This document shows positions 21,246 through 34,816 of a stretch of 64,000 nucleotides of DNA, piece after piece; the first letter of the stretch is position 1, and the number at the start of each line of letters is the position of its first letter. A program made the translations under genes and the position numbers. The stretch is from Paraburkholderia sp. IMGN_8 (GTDB lineage Bacteria > Pseudomonadota > Gammaproteobacteria > Burkholderiales > Burkholderiaceae): assembly GCF_038050405.1 (NCBI RefSeq), contig NZ_CP150900.1, positions 1,674,001 through 1,738,000 on the forward strand, given 5' to 3'. The notes under the pieces were generated by a model that was given only the letters and a program-made list of their open reading frames with translations, made no database searches and was not told the DNA's origin.

Positions 21246-22072
21246 CAATCGCCTCGCAGCAGCTCGTTCAAGCCGACCTTCGCGCGCGTCTTGGCGTCGA
21301 CCTTCTTGACGATCACAGCGCAGTAGAGGCTGTGCGAGCCGTCCTTCGACGGCAGGTTGCCCGCCACCACCACCGAGCCCGCCGGAATGCGGCCGTACGT
21401 GACTTCGCCGGTTTCGCGGTCATAAATCTTGGTGCTCTGGCCGAGGTACACGCCCATCGAGATCACCGAGTTTTCTTCAACGATCACGCCTTCCACCACT
21501 TCCGAACGCGCGCCGATGAAGCAGTTGTCTTCGATGATGACCGGATTGGCCTGCAGCGGCTCCAGCACGCCGCCGATGCCCACGCCGCCCGACAAGTGGA
21601 CGTTCTTGCCGATCTGCGCGCACGAACCGACGGTCGCCCACGTGTCGACCATCGTGCCTTCGTCGACATACGCGCCGATGTTGGTGTACGACGGCATCAG
21701 CACGACGTTCTTCGCGATGAACGAGCCGCGGCGCGCGATCGCGGGCGGCACCACGCGGAAGCCGCCGGCGGCGAAGTCTTCAGCGGTGTAGTTGGCGAAC
21801 TTCGAGGGCACCTTGTCGTAGAACTGCGAGTAGCCGCCAGCCGGTTGCACCACGTTGTCTTCCAGGCGGAACGACAGCAGCACGGCTTTCTTCAGCCATT
21901 GATTGACAACCCAGTCGCCGTCTTTCTTTTCAGCGACGCGCAGCGCGCCTTTGTCCAGTTGTTCGATCGCATGCGCGACGGCTTCGCGCACGTCGGCCGG
22001 CGCGGCCTTCGGCGACAGGTCGGCGCGGTTTTCCCAGGCGGTGTCAATGATCTGCTGAAGTTGTTGCGACAT
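21245..22072 (-). CDS. dapD: Tetrahydrodipicolinate N-succinyltransferase
   Basis: Trimeric left-handed beta-helix acyltransferase that succinylates tetrahydrodipicolinate, the first step of the succinylase branch of diaminopimelate synthesis. The protein has 275 residues, the standard length. [20 protein letters not shown] begins the hexapeptide-repeat helix, with [40 protein letters not shown] and [20 protein letters not shown]. The C-terminus ([18 protein letters not shown]) is the capping region. It lies 72 bp downstream of dapC. Confidence 0.97.
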   Translation of the reverse strand: MSQQLQQIIDTAWENRADLSPKAAPADVREAVAHAIEQLDKGALRVAEKKDGDWVVNQWLKKAVLLSFRLEDNVVQPAGGYSQFYDKVPSKFANYTAEDFAAGGFRVVPPAIARRGSFIAKNVVLMPSYTNIGAYVDEGTMVDTWATVGSCAQIGKNVHLSGGVGIGGVLEPLQANPVIIEDNCFIGARSEVVEGVIVEENSVISMGVYLGQSTKIYDRETGEVTYGRIPAGSVVVAGNLPSKDGSHSLYCAVIVKKVDAKTRAKVGLNELLRGD

Positions 22073-22144
22073 ATGCGTGCTTTATCGAAGAGTTGAAGTC
22101 TGAAGAAGAGGATGCGATGCGCGAGCGTTATTGGCGATAAAGCC

Positions 22145-23362
22145 TCAACCCGCCAGCGCGCGGCAAAAATCGACGATACGCTGCGCGCCTTGCGTGCATT
22201 CGTCGACATCGGCGACGAGCGCCATGCGCACGAAATTGCGGCCGGGATTCACGCCGTGCGCAGTACGCGCGAGGAACGAGCCCGGCAGAACCGTCACATT
22301 ATAGTCGGCGTAGAGGCGCTGGGCGAACTCGGTGTCCGAGAGGCCCGTGCGCGACACGTCGGCCCACAGGTAGAACGCGGCGTCCGGCAGCCGCACGTCG
22401 AGCACCCCGGCGAGCATCGGCGTCACGGTGGAAAACTTCTGCAGATACTTCGCGCGGTTCTCGCGCACGTGCGTTTCGTCGTTCCAGGCCGCGATGCTGG
22501 CACTCTGGAACACCGTCGACAAGGCTGCGCCGTGGTATGTCCGGTATAGCAGGAAGGCCTTGAGGATGTCGGCGTCGCCCGCGACGAAACCCGAGCGCAT
22601 GCCCGGCACGTTCGAGCGTTTGGACAGGCTCGACAGCATCACGAGGCGCTCGAAGCCGCGGCCGAGCTTGTGCGCGGCTTCCAGACCGCCGAGCGGCGGG
22701 TTGGCTTCGTCGAAGTAAATTTCCGAATAACATTCGTCCGACGCGATCACGAAGCCGTAGCGGTCCGACAGCGCGAACAGCTCGCGCCAGTCGTCGAGCG
22801 TGAGCACGGCGCCGGTCGGATTGCCCGGCGAGCACACGTACAGCAGTTGCGTGCGGGCCCAGATGTCGGCGGGCACCGCTGAATAGTCGCAGGCGAAATT
22901 GCGCGCCGGATCGCTATTGACGAAGTACGGCTGGGCGCCCGCCAGGATCGTCGCGCCTTCATAGATTTGGTAGAACGGGTTCGGACAGAGTACGATCGCA
23001 GGCTCGCCCGACGCATTCCGTTTCGGGTCGATGACTGTCTGCGCGAGCGCGAACAGCGCCTCGCGCGAGCCCGACACCGGCAACACCTGGGTGGCCGGGT
23101 CGACCGGCGGCAGGTTGTAGCGCTGCGTGACCCACCTGGCGATCGACTCACGCAGCGGCGGCGAGCCGATGGTCGCCGGATAGGCCGACAAGCCGCCGAG
23201 CGACGCGACCACGGCGTCGCGAATCAGCGCCGGCGTGGGATGTTTCGGCTCGCCGATGCCGAAGCTGATGTGCGCGAGGCTGGCCGGCGGCGTGATGTCC
23301 TTGAAAAGCGCGCGCAGCTTTTCGAACGGATAGGGCTGGAGGGAGTCGAGTAGCGGGTTCAC
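22145..23362 (-). CDS. dapC: Succinyldiaminopimelate transaminase DapC
   Basis: Fold-type I PLP aminotransferase that converts N-succinyl-2-amino-6-ketopimelate to N-succinyl-LL-diaminopimelate. The chosen GTG at 23362 gives 405 residues (VNPLLDSLQPYPFEKLRALF), matching the DapC N-terminus; the frame continues upstream to 23587 through unrelated sequence. Visible motifs are ISFGIGEPKHPTPALI, LPVSGSREALFALAQ, NPFYQIYEGA, YVCSPGNPTGAVL, SDECYSEIYFDE and the PLP-lysine segment MLSSLSKRSNVPGMRSGFV. It is the first gene of the dap cluster. Only a weak ribosome-binding sequence is seen in front. Confidence 0.94.
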   Translation of the reverse strand: MNPLLDSLQPYPFEKLRALFKDITPPASLAHISFGIGEPKHPTPALIRDAVVASLGGLSAYPATIGSPPLRESIARWVTQRYNLPPVDPATQVLPVSGSREALFALAQTVIDPKRNASGEPAIVLCPNPFYQIYEGATILAGAQPYFVNSDPARNFACDYSAVPADIWARTQLLYVCSPGNPTGAVLTLDDWRELFALSDRYGFVIASDECYSEIYFDEANPPLGGLEAAHKLGRGFERLVMLSSLSKRSNVPGMRSGFVAGDADILKAFLLYRTYHGAALSTVFQSASIAAWNDETHVRENRAKYLQKFSTVTPMLAGVLDVRLPDAAFYLWADVSRTGLSDTEFAQRLYADYNVTVLPGSFLARTAHGVNPGRNFVRMALVADVDECTQGAQRIVDFCRALAG

Positions 23363-23805
23363 TGGGCGGATCGAGCCTGATCGAAGATGGGCGCAGCGGG
23401 ATGCTGGGCACGCGCGCTGACGGCGAACGCATGAAACACGCAAAACGGACGGCAGCGGCGGCGAGTGGACGATTATAGCCGGGCGCGCCCAGCGTGGGGC
23501 GCCCAGCGGGGCGTGGCCGGCGTGGAACGCATAGCCGGGCGCGCCGAACGTGGAGCCCATGCCCCGTGCGCGCAACGGCCATGACATGCCGGCCCGCGCC
23601 GCGCTGAATACGGCGCAACCCGCCAGGCAGCGCAGTCAGTGCGCTGCAGCGGGAACGACGCGAACCGCGGACGGTTCGCGTGAAAGGAAGCAGGAGCAGT
23701 GATGTACGTCACCACAATTATCGAGACACATGCCGGACGAAGCGGGCGCAACGACGCCGTCGTCCGTGACAGCAACACCGCCGGCGTCTGCGCAAGGGGC
23801 GCGCC
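23363..23805. other. 443-bp divergent intergenic region with a direct repeat
   Basis: Lies between dapC (minus) and an EamA exporter (plus). It should hold both promoters, but no strong pair was identified. A GC-rich direct repeat is present: ATAGCCGGGCGCGCCCAGC at 23475 and ATAGCCGGGCGCGCCGAAC at 23531, each followed by GTGG, 56 bp apart. No gene is supported in the gap. Confidence 0.5.
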
Positions 23806-24804
23806 ATGACCAACTGGCTTCGCAACGGTTGGCCGACGCTCGCGATCATGCTGGGCGCGTCGGTGTGGGGGATGATCTGGTATCCGCTGCGCATGCTGGC
23901 CGCGCTCGGGGTAACCGGCACGGCGGCAAGCGCGCTGACGAGCGGCGCCGGTTGCCTGTTCGTCCTGCTGGTGCGCTATCGCGCACTCACAACCGTGCGC
24001 TGGCATTGGCTGCTGCCCGCCCTCGCCCTGGCAGCCGGTATCACCAACCTCGGCTTCGTGTGGGGTTCGATCCACGGCCAGGTGATGCGCGTGCTGCTGT
24101 TGTTCTATCTCACTCCCGCATGGACCGCGCTGTTCGCGCACTTCATCCTGCATGAACGGCTGACGTGGGCCGGAGCCGGGCTGGCCGCGCTGTCGCTCGC
24201 GGGCGCAATGACGATGCTATGGTCGCCGCAGCTGGGCATCCCGGTGCCGGGCAATCTCGCCGAATGGGCGGGCCTCGCCGGCGGCATGGGCTTCGCAATG
24301 AGCAACGTGCTGATCCTCAAGACGAGCCGCGTGCTGCCTGAGATGAAGCCCGAAATGCGCACCGCGACGATCTTCGGCGGCGCGGCGCTGTTCAGCGCCT
24401 GCGCCTCGCTGTTCGAGGCAATGCCCGCGCCGCCCACCGGCGGGCATCTCGGCACGGCCGCGCTGCTGGTGCTCGGCCTCGGTTTTCTGCTGGCGTCGAA
24501 CAATATGCTGGTGCAGTACGGTCTCTCGCGCGTGCCGGCCAATCGGGCGTCGATCATCATGCTGTTCGAGATCGTGATCACGGCCTTGTCCGCGTGGCTC
24601 TTTGCCGGTGAGACGCCCGGCCCGCGCGAATGGGCGGGCGGCGCATGCATCGTGCTGGCCTCCGCATTGTCCAGTTGGGTGCACCGGACCAAGGCCAGCC
24701 CGGTTGATCAGACCAAAGAGGATGCAGGCCCCGGCGTGGACCAAGGCACCGGCCGCGACGCAGACCGTAAGGACCGTCAGAACCGTCCGCGCGCGATGGT
24801 ATGA
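23806..24804 (+). CDS. EamA/DMT family transporter
   Basis: Inner-membrane protein of the drug/metabolite transporter superfamily, 332 residues with about ten hydrophobic helices forming two EamA repeats. The first starts at WPTLAIMLGASVWGMIWYPL; the second at LAEWAGLAGGMGFAMSNVLI. YLTPAWTALFAHFILHERLT and IVITALSAWLFAGETPGPRE are the conserved closing segments of each repeat. The C-terminal about 40 residues are hydrophilic and charged (DQTKEDAGPGVDQGTGRD), an unusual tail. The substrate cannot be inferred; dapC next door is divergent. Start ATG 23806 follows GGGGCGCGCC only weakly resembling a ribosome-binding site. Confidence 0.88.
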   Translation: MTNWLRNGWPTLAIMLGASVWGMIWYPLRMLAALGVTGTAASALTSGAGCLFVLLVRYRALTTVRWHWLLPALALAAGITNLGFVWGSIHGQVMRVLLLFYLTPAWTALFAHFILHERLTWAGAGLAALSLAGAMTMLWSPQLGIPVPGNLAEWAGLAGGMGFAMSNVLILKTSRVLPEMKPEMRTATIFGGAALFSACASLFEAMPAPPTGGHLGTAALLVLGLGFLLASNNMLVQYGLSRVPANRASIIMLFEIVITALSAWLFAGETPGPREWAGGACIVLASALSSWVHRTKASPVDQTKEDAGPGVDQGTGRDADRKDRQNRPRAMV

Positions 24805-24952
24805 TTGCCCCTCATTAGCTAACGCGCGCTTGACCGCGCGCGATTAGCACCCGTTTCGCGAAGCTTCACGGGCCGTTTCGCTGCATCGGCAAACGGCTTG
24901 TGCGGCCTTCACGAGCCACCTTTATTTTCCCTTTTCAATCAGCGATATCGCC

Positions 24953-27900
24953 GTGCGTCTGACCTCGATCAAACTCGCTGGCTTCAAGTCATTCGTCGAT
25001 CCCACGCATTTCCAGGTTCCGGGCCAATTAGTCGGCGTGGTCGGTCCCAATGGGTGCGGCAAGTCCAACATCATCGATGCCGTGCGCTGGGTGCTCGGCG
25101 AATCGCGCGCTTCCGAGCTGCGCGGCGAGTCGATGCAGGACGTGATCTTCAATGGCTCGACCGCGCGCAAGCCGGGTAGCCGCGCCAGCGTCGAACTCGT
25201 GTTCGACAATGCCGATGGCCGTGCCGCCGGCCAGTGGGGCCAGTATGCCGAAATCGCCGTCAAGCGCGTGCTGACGCGCGACGGCACTTCGAGCTACTAC
25301 ATCAACAACCTGCCGGCGCGCCGCCGCGACATTCAGGACATCTTCCTCGGCACCGGCCTCGGGCCGCGCGCCTACGCGATCATCGGGCAGGGCATGATCG
25401 CGCGCCTGATCGAGGCGAAGCCGGAAGAGCTGCGCGTGTTCCTCGAAGAAGCCGCCGGCGTGTCGAAGTACAAGGAACGCCGCCGCGAAACCGAGAACCG
25501 GCTGCACGACACACGCGAAAATCTGACGCGGGTCGAGGACATCGTGCGCGAACTCGGTTCGAATCTCGAGAAGCTCGAGGCGCAGGCGATCGTCGCGACC
25601 AGGTACAAGGATTTGCAAAGCGACGGCGAAGAGAAGCAGCGCCTCTTGTGGCTGTTGCGCAAGAACGAAGCCGGCAGCGAGCAGGAACGCCAGCAGCGCG
25701 CCATCGAACAGGCGCAGATCGACCTCGAGGCGCAGACTGCGAAGCTCCGCGAAGTCGAAGCGCAACTCGAGACGCTGCGTGTCGCGCATTACTCCGCCAG
25801 CGACGCGATGCAGGGCGCGCAAGGCGCGCTGTACGAGGCGAATGCCGAAGTCAGCCGTCTTGAAGCCGAGATCAAGTTCATCGTCGAGTCGCGCAACCGC
25901 GTGCAGGCGCAGATCGCTGCGCTGACCGCGCAGCGCGAGCAGTGGCAGTCGCAGGCCGAAAAGGCGCAAGGCGATCTCGAAGACGCCGAAGAACAACTCG
26001 CCGTCGCCGAAGAGAAAGCCGCGCTGGCCGAAGACGAAGCCGCCGCGAAGCACGACGCGATGCCGGCGCTCGAAGCGCGCTGGCGCGATGCGCAGACGGA
26101 ATTGAACGCCGAGCGCGGCGGCATTGCGCAGACCGAACAGGCGCTGAAGCTCGAAGCCGCGCATCAGCGCAATGCCGATCAGCAATTGCAGCAGTTGCAG
26201 CAGCGTCACGAGCGGTTGAAGTCGGAAGCGGGCGGGCTGGACGCCCCCGACGAAGCGCAGCTCGAGGACCTGCGCATGCAGCTCGCCGAGCACGAAGAAA
26301 TCCTCCACGACGCCCAGGCCCGCTTGGCCGATGCGCAGGAAACGCTGCCGCGCCTCGATGGCGAGCGCCGCAGCGCGCAGGAACGCGTGCAGTCGGAAAG
26401 CGCGCAGATTCATCAGCTCGACGCACGGCTTGCCGCGCTCAAGCAGTTGCAGGAAAACGTCCAGACCGAAGGCAAGATCCAGCCGTGGCTCGAAAAGCAC
26501 GAGTTGAGCGGTCTGCCGCGTCTGTGGAAGAAGCTGCATGTCGAGGCCGGTTGGGAAACCGCGCTCGAAGCGGTGCTGCGCGAGCGGCTCGCCGCTCTGG
26601 AAGTGTCGAACCTCGACTGGGTCAAGGCGTTCGCCACCGATGCGCCGCCCGCCAAGCTCGCGTTCTATTCGCCGCCGGTGGCCGGCCAGCCGGCCGCTAT
26701 GCCGCCCGCGTTGCGCCCGTTGCTGTCGCTGGTTCGCATCGACGACGCAGGCCTGCGCGCGGTGCTGAACGACTGGCTCGGCCTCGCGTTCGTCGCTGAC
26801 GATCTGGCGCAGGCGCTCGCGATGCGCACGCAGTTGCCGGAAGGCGGTTCGTTCGTCGTCAAGGCTGGCCACGTGGTGACGCGTGTCGGCGTGCAACTGT
26901 ATGCCGCCGATTCCGAACAGGCCGGCATGCTGGCCCGTCAGCAGGAAATCGAAAACCTGACGCGGCAGGTGCGCGCGCAGGCATTGCTTGCCGACGAGGC
27001 GAAGGCTGCCGCGATCCGCGCCGAAGCCGCCCACACGCAAGCTGCGCAAGCGCTGACCGACGTGCGCCAGCAGTCTGAGCGCGCGACGCAACGTGTCCAC
27101 GCCTTGCAGATGGACGTGCTCAAGCTCACGCAAGCGCACGAGCGCTACATGCAGCGCAGCACGCAGATCCGCGAAGAACTCGAAGAAATCACCGCGCAGA
27201 TCGAAGAGCAACGCGCGATGCGTACCGAGTCGGAAGCGAACTTCGAGCGCCACGACGCGGAACTTGCCGAATTGCAGGCGCGTTTTGAAGATCACCAGAT
27301 GGCCTTCGAAGCGCTCGATGAAGAACTCACTGCCGCGCGCGCACAATCGCGCGATCTCGACCGTGCCGCCACTGACGCGCGCTTTGCCGCGCGCAACATG
27401 GCGAACCGAATCGACGAATTGAAGCGCAGCATCCAGGTCGCGCATGAGCAGAGCGAACGCGTGGCCGCGTCGCTGGAAGATGCGCGTGCCGAGCTGGAAA
27501 CGATCAACGAACAGACCGCGCACACCGGTTTGCAGGACGCGCTCGATATCCGCGCGGTCAAGGAAGAAGCGCTGCATGCCGCACGCCTCGAACTCGACGA
27601 TCTGACCGCCAAGCTGCGCGCTGCCGACGAAACCCGTCTGACCGCTGAGCGTGCGTTGCAGCCGCTGCGTGACCGCATCAACGAATTGCAGCTGAAGGAA
27701 CAGGCCGCGCGCCTGAACGGCGAGCAGTTCATCGAGCAACTGGCCGCGGCCGGCGTGGATGAAGCCGAATTGCAGGCCAAGCTCACGCCGGACATGAAGC
27801 CGTCGTACCTGCAAGGCGAAGTCACGCGGATCAACAACGCGATCGCCGCGCTGGGTCCGGTCAATATGGCCGCGCTGGACGAACTGAAGGCGGCAAGCGA

Positions 27901-28471
27901 GCGCAAGACGTTCCTCGACTCGCAATCGGCCGACCTGACCAACGCGATCGAAACGCTAGAAGACGCGATCCGCAAGATCGACGGCGAAACGCGTACGCTG
28001 CTGCAAGGCACGTTCGACGAAGTGAACCGTCATTTTGGCGAACTGTTCCCGCGTCTCTTTGGCGGTGGCCAGGCCAAGCTGATCATGACAGGCGACGAAA
28101 TTCTCGACGCCGGCGTGCAGGTGATGGCGCAGCCGCCGGGCAAGAAGAATTCGACGATTCACCTGCTGTCGGGCGGCGAGAAGGCGCTGACCGCCACTGC
28201 GCTGGTGTTTGCGATGTTCCAGCTGAATCCCGCGCCGTTCTGTCTGCTCGACGAAGTGGACGCGCCGCTCGACGACGCCAACACGGAACGCTTCGCGAAC
28301 CTCGTGCGCGCGATGTCCGACAAGACCCAGTTCCTGTTCATTTCGCACAACAAGATCGCGATGGAAATGGCACAGCAGCTGATCGGCGTGACCATGCAGG
28401 AGCAGGGCGTGTCGCGGATCGTTGCCGTCGACATGGAAACGGCCGCCGGTTTCGCCCAGAATATCGTTTAA
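24953..28471 (+). CDS. smc: Chromosome segregation protein SMC
   Basis: ATPase of the bacterial condensin that organises and segregates the chromosome with ScpA/ScpB. The protein has 1172 residues. The N-terminal head has GPNGCGKSNIIDAVRWVLGE (Walker A, about residue 32). A long Glu/Gln/Ala-rich coiled coil follows (about 170-500), then the hinge (about 510-670), the second coiled coil, and the C-terminal head with LLSGGEKALTATALVFAMF (signature) and FCLLDEVDAPLDDANTERF (Walker B and D-loop). Translation starts at GTG 24953. zipA and ligA follow. scpA/scpB are not in the window. A long antisense frame across it is a codon-bias shadow. Confidence 0.97.
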   Translation: MRLTSIKLAGFKSFVDPTHFQVPGQLVGVVGPNGCGKSNIIDAVRWVLGESRASELRGESMQDVIFNGSTARKPGSRASVELVFDNADGRAAGQWGQYAEIAVKRVLTRDGTSSYYINNLPARRRDIQDIFLGTGLGPRAYAIIGQGMIARLIEAKPEELRVFLEEAAGVSKYKERRRETENRLHDTRENLTRVEDIVRELGSNLEKLEAQAIVATRYKDLQSDGEEKQRLLWLLRKNEAGSEQERQQRAIEQAQIDLEAQTAKLREVEAQLETLRVAHYSASDAMQGAQGALYEANAEVSRLEAEIKFIVESRNRVQAQIAALTAQREQWQSQAEKAQGDLEDAEEQLAVAEEKAALAEDEAAAKHDAMPALEARWRDAQTELNAERGGIAQTEQALKLEAAHQRNADQQLQQLQQRHERLKSEAGGLDAPDEAQLEDLRMQLAEHEEILHDAQARLADAQETLPRLDGERRSAQERVQSESAQIHQLDARLAALKQLQENVQTEGKIQPWLEKHELSGLPRLWKKLHVEAGWETALEAVLRERLAALEVSNLDWVKAFATDAPPAKLAFYSPPVAGQPAAMPPALRPLLSLVRIDDAGLRAVLNDWLGLAFVADDLAQALAMRTQLPEGGSFVVKAGHVVTRVGVQLYAADSEQAGMLARQQEIENLTRQVRAQALLADEAKAAAIRAEAAHTQAAQALTDVRQQSERATQRVHALQMDVLKLTQAHERYMQRSTQIREELEEITAQIEEQRAMRTESEANFERHDAELAELQARFEDHQMAFEALDEELTAARAQSRDLDRAATDARFAARNMANRIDELKRSIQVAHEQSERVAASLEDARAELETINEQTAHTGLQDALDIRAVKEEALHAARLELDDLTAKLRAADETRLTAERALQPLRDRINELQLKEQAARLNGEQFIEQLAAAGVDEAELQAKLTPDMKPSYLQGEVTRINNAIAALGPVNMAALDELKAASERKTFLDSQSADLTNAIETLEDAIRKIDGETRTLLQGTFDEVNRHFGELFPRLFGGGQAKLIMTGDEILDAGVQVMAQPPGKKNSTIHLLSGGEKALTATALVFAMFQLNPAPFCLLDEVDAPLDDANTERFANLVRAMSDKTQFLFISHNKIAMEMAQQLIGVTMQEQGVSRIVAVDMETAAGFAQNIV

Positions 28472-28588
28472 GTTGTCCTTTAAGTTGATCATCGCGGGCG
28501 TCCGCGTTCACCGCAGCGGCCGTCGGCCGCGCGAGACGTGGGGCGGGCGCATAGCCGCGCAGACAGAAGAATTGCTGATGGAGCATGC

Positions 28589-32645
<4,057 letters not shown>

Positions 32646-32694
32646 TACCGCCTTTTGTCCGGTGGCAGTTCGTTCATCGCTGCCGCTGGAGAAT

Positions 32695-32726
32695 AAAAAA
32701 CCCACGCTTTTGCGTGGGGGTTTTTT
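32695..32726. terminator. Bidirectional terminator between def and the pseudouridine synthase gene
   Basis: AAAAAA, stem CCCACGC (32701-32707), loop TTTT, stem GCGTGGG (32712-32718), then GGTTTTTT. The A-tract and T-tract on both sides allow termination of both convergent transcripts. Confidence 0.9.
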
Positions 32727-32752
32727 ATTGGGTGTACCTCAAGCGCCTGGCG

Positions 32753-34810
32753 TCAAAACGACTCGTCCGGCGACAGGTAGCGCCATTGCCCCGGCGGCAA
32801 CGCGCCCAGCAGCACACGACCCATCCGCACGCGCTTCAGACCGACCACTTCGAGGCCGACCAGCTCGCACATCCGACGAATCTGGCGCTTCTTGCCTTCG
32901 CGCAGCACGAAACGCAACTGCTCGCCGTTCTGCCAGCTGACCATTGCCGGCTTCAGCGGCACGTCGTCGAGCGACAGGCCGTGGCGCAGCAGCGCGAGGC
33001 TTTCAGGCGGGAAGTGACTTTCGACGTCGGTGGTGTGCTCGCCGTACGACACGCGCACCAGATACTCCTTGTCGATCTCCGAATGGCCGCCGATCAGCTG
33101 CTTGGCGATGCGGCCGTCCTGCGTCAGCACCAGCAAGCCCGTCGAATCGATGTCCAGACGTCCGGCCGGCGCGAGTTGGCGCAGATGCGCAACGGAAAAA
33201 CGAATGTCCGAGCGGTCGCCTTCCCAGCGGTTTTCCGGCGTGACCAGCGTGATGGCCGGCTGATAACCGTCTTCCGCCTGGCCTGACACGAAGCCAATGG
33301 TCTTATGGATCAGGATTGTCACCTGGCTCGCTTGCGCGGCCTCGGCGGCGGGGTCGATCTCGATACGCTGATCCGGACGCACCTTGGTGCCAAGCGTGTC
33401 GATCCGTTCGCCGTCGACCAGCACCCAGCCTTTTTCAATCCATTCGTCGGCTTCGCGGCGCGAGCACAGGCCGAGTTCGGACATCAGCTTCGACAGACGG
33501 AGGGTGCCTGGCGCGTCTTCGTAATCGCGACGCGGCGTGCGCGGGGCGGCATCGGTGTCACGTTCGGCTTTGGCTGAGTGCGACGGTCCGCGCGGCTTGT
33601 CGGCGTGTGCCGGGCGATCGTTGTCGCCGAAGCGGCGCGCAGCAGCCGGCAGCGGTTTGTCGAAGCTGCGTGCCGGGCGGTCGCTACGTTCCGTGCGTTC
33701 GCCGCGTTCGGCACGCGGCGGCCGGTCGCCGAATTCGCGTTTTGCGGGTGCCCGGTCGCCACGGTCGTCACGTGGCGCGCGGGCCGGACGGTCTGCACGG
33801 TCGCCATAGCCGCTTTTGACGGGTTTCGAGAAGGTGCGTTCGCCACGGTCCGAAGCGCCACGCTTGTCGTCGAAACGGCGCGGCGTGCTGTCGCTGCGCG
33901 GCGGGCGCTCGCCGGTGCGGCGCTCTTGCGGGGCGCCGCGGTCGCTGCTAAAGCGCGGCCGATCGGACGCATCGCGCTCACGGCGCGGTCCGCCTTCCGG
34001 CGGACGGCCTGCGCCCGGGCGAGTACCACTGAACGAGCGGCGCTCGCCCTCGTCACGACGCGGCGCACGGCTGCCTTCGTAACTGCGCGGGGCACGTTCG
34101 CTACGGTCCGCACTGCTTTCGAAGCGGCGCGGGGCGCGCTCAGAACGCTCGCTGTCGGTGCGACGAGGGACGCGTTCGCCGCGGTCCGTACTTCCTTCGA
34201 AACGCCGCGGCGCCCGTTCGCTACGATCGCCGCTGCCTTCGAACCGGCGTGGCGCGCCTTGGCCGCGCTCGCCTTCAGCGCGGCGCGGGGCGCGTTCGCC
34301 GCGCTCACCCTCTGTGCGTCGCGGAGCGCGTTCACTGCGATCCGCGCTGCCTTCAAACCGACGAGGTGCACGTTCGCTACGATCGGCACTCCCTTCAAAC
34401 CGGCGTGGGGCGCGTTCGCTACGCTCAGCGCCGCCTTCAAACCGCCGCGGCGCCCGTTCACCACGCTCACCTTCAGCCCGGCGCGGCGCACCAGGCGCAC
34501 CCTCACGCCGCGGCGGCCGATCCGACGTCGGCCGGCGCGCAGCGCCAGGGCCACCCGCATCCCGCTCACGCGAGAACGACCCTTCTGCCCGTGCCGGACG
34601 CGCGCCGGCACCCGGTGGCTTGCCAGCCGGCCGCTTGCCGCCACCCGCCGTTGCGCCAGCGCCTTGGCCCCGCGCCCCGCTAAACCCCGGCGTCGACGGC
34701 TTGGGTCCGGCCGGGCGCGTCGGCTTACGCGCCGATGTGCTTCCGGTACGGACAGGAGCGCGTTCGGACGAAGCCGGCCGCGGGTGCTTGGCTGTTAATT
34801 TGACTCGCAT
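32753..34810 (-). CDS. Pseudouridine synthase of the RsuA/RluB/E/F family with a long repetitive N-terminal extension
   Basis: rRNA-modifying enzyme of 685 residues, of which only the last about 255 are the enzyme. These hold an S4 domain ([20 protein letters not shown]) and the synthase domain with the catalytic Asp in [20 protein letters not shown], followed by [13 protein letters not shown] [12 protein letters not shown] and [19 protein letters not shown]. The spelling [11 protein letters not shown] is closer to RluF/RluE than RluB, so the target uridine is left open. The first about 430 residues are disordered and Arg/Glu/Gly/Ser-rich, with tandem [13 protein letters not shown] units. Start ATG 34810 follows the glnD stop by seven bases; the genes are likely co-transcribed. 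Confidence 0.88.
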   Translation of the reverse strand: MRVKLTAKHPRPASSERAPVRTGSTSARKPTRPAGPKPSTPGFSGARGQGAGATAGGGKRPAGKPPGAGARPARAEGSFSRERDAGGPGAARRPTSDRPPRREGAPGAPRRAEGERGERAPRRFEGGAERSERAPRRFEGSADRSERAPRRFEGSADRSERAPRRTEGERGERAPRRAEGERGQGAPRRFEGSGDRSERAPRRFEGSTDRGERVPRRTDSERSERAPRRFESSADRSERAPRSYEGSRAPRRDEGERRSFSGTRPGAGRPPEGGPRRERDASDRPRFSSDRGAPQERRTGERPPRSDSTPRRFDDKRGASDRGERTFSKPVKSGYGDRADRPARAPRDDRGDRAPAKREFGDRPPRAERGERTERSDRPARSFDKPLPAAARRFGDNDRPAHADKPRGPSHSAKAERDTDAAPRTPRRDYEDAPGTLRLSKLMSELGLCSRREADEWIEKGWVLVDGERIDTLGTKVRPDQRIEIDPAAEAAQASQVTILIHKTIGFVSGQAEDGYQPAITLVTPENRWEGDRSDIRFSVAHLRQLAPAGRLDIDSTGLLVLTQDGRIAKQLIGGHSEIDKEYLVRVSYGEHTTDVESHFPPESLALLRHGLSLDDVPLKPAMVSWQNGEQLRFVLREGKKRQIRRMCELVGLEVVGLKRVRMGRVLLGALPPGQWRYLSPDESF
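34030..34480 (-). repeat. Minisatellite-like tandem repeat inside the pseudouridine synthase gene
   Basis: Roughly a dozen degenerate units of 36-45 bp encoding variants of [14 protein letters not shown] and [12 protein letters not shown]. Units differ by in-frame substitutions and small indels. The repetition also produces long open frames on the plus strand, which are not genes. Boundaries are approximate. Confidence 0.8.
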
Positions 34811-34816
34811 GAAATC

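Noticed and set aside
25028-27925. 965-codon open frame antisense to smc
   Set aside because: Codon-bias shadow of the coiled-coil region in GC-rich DNA; composition is Arg/Leu/Gln-rich with no family resemblance.
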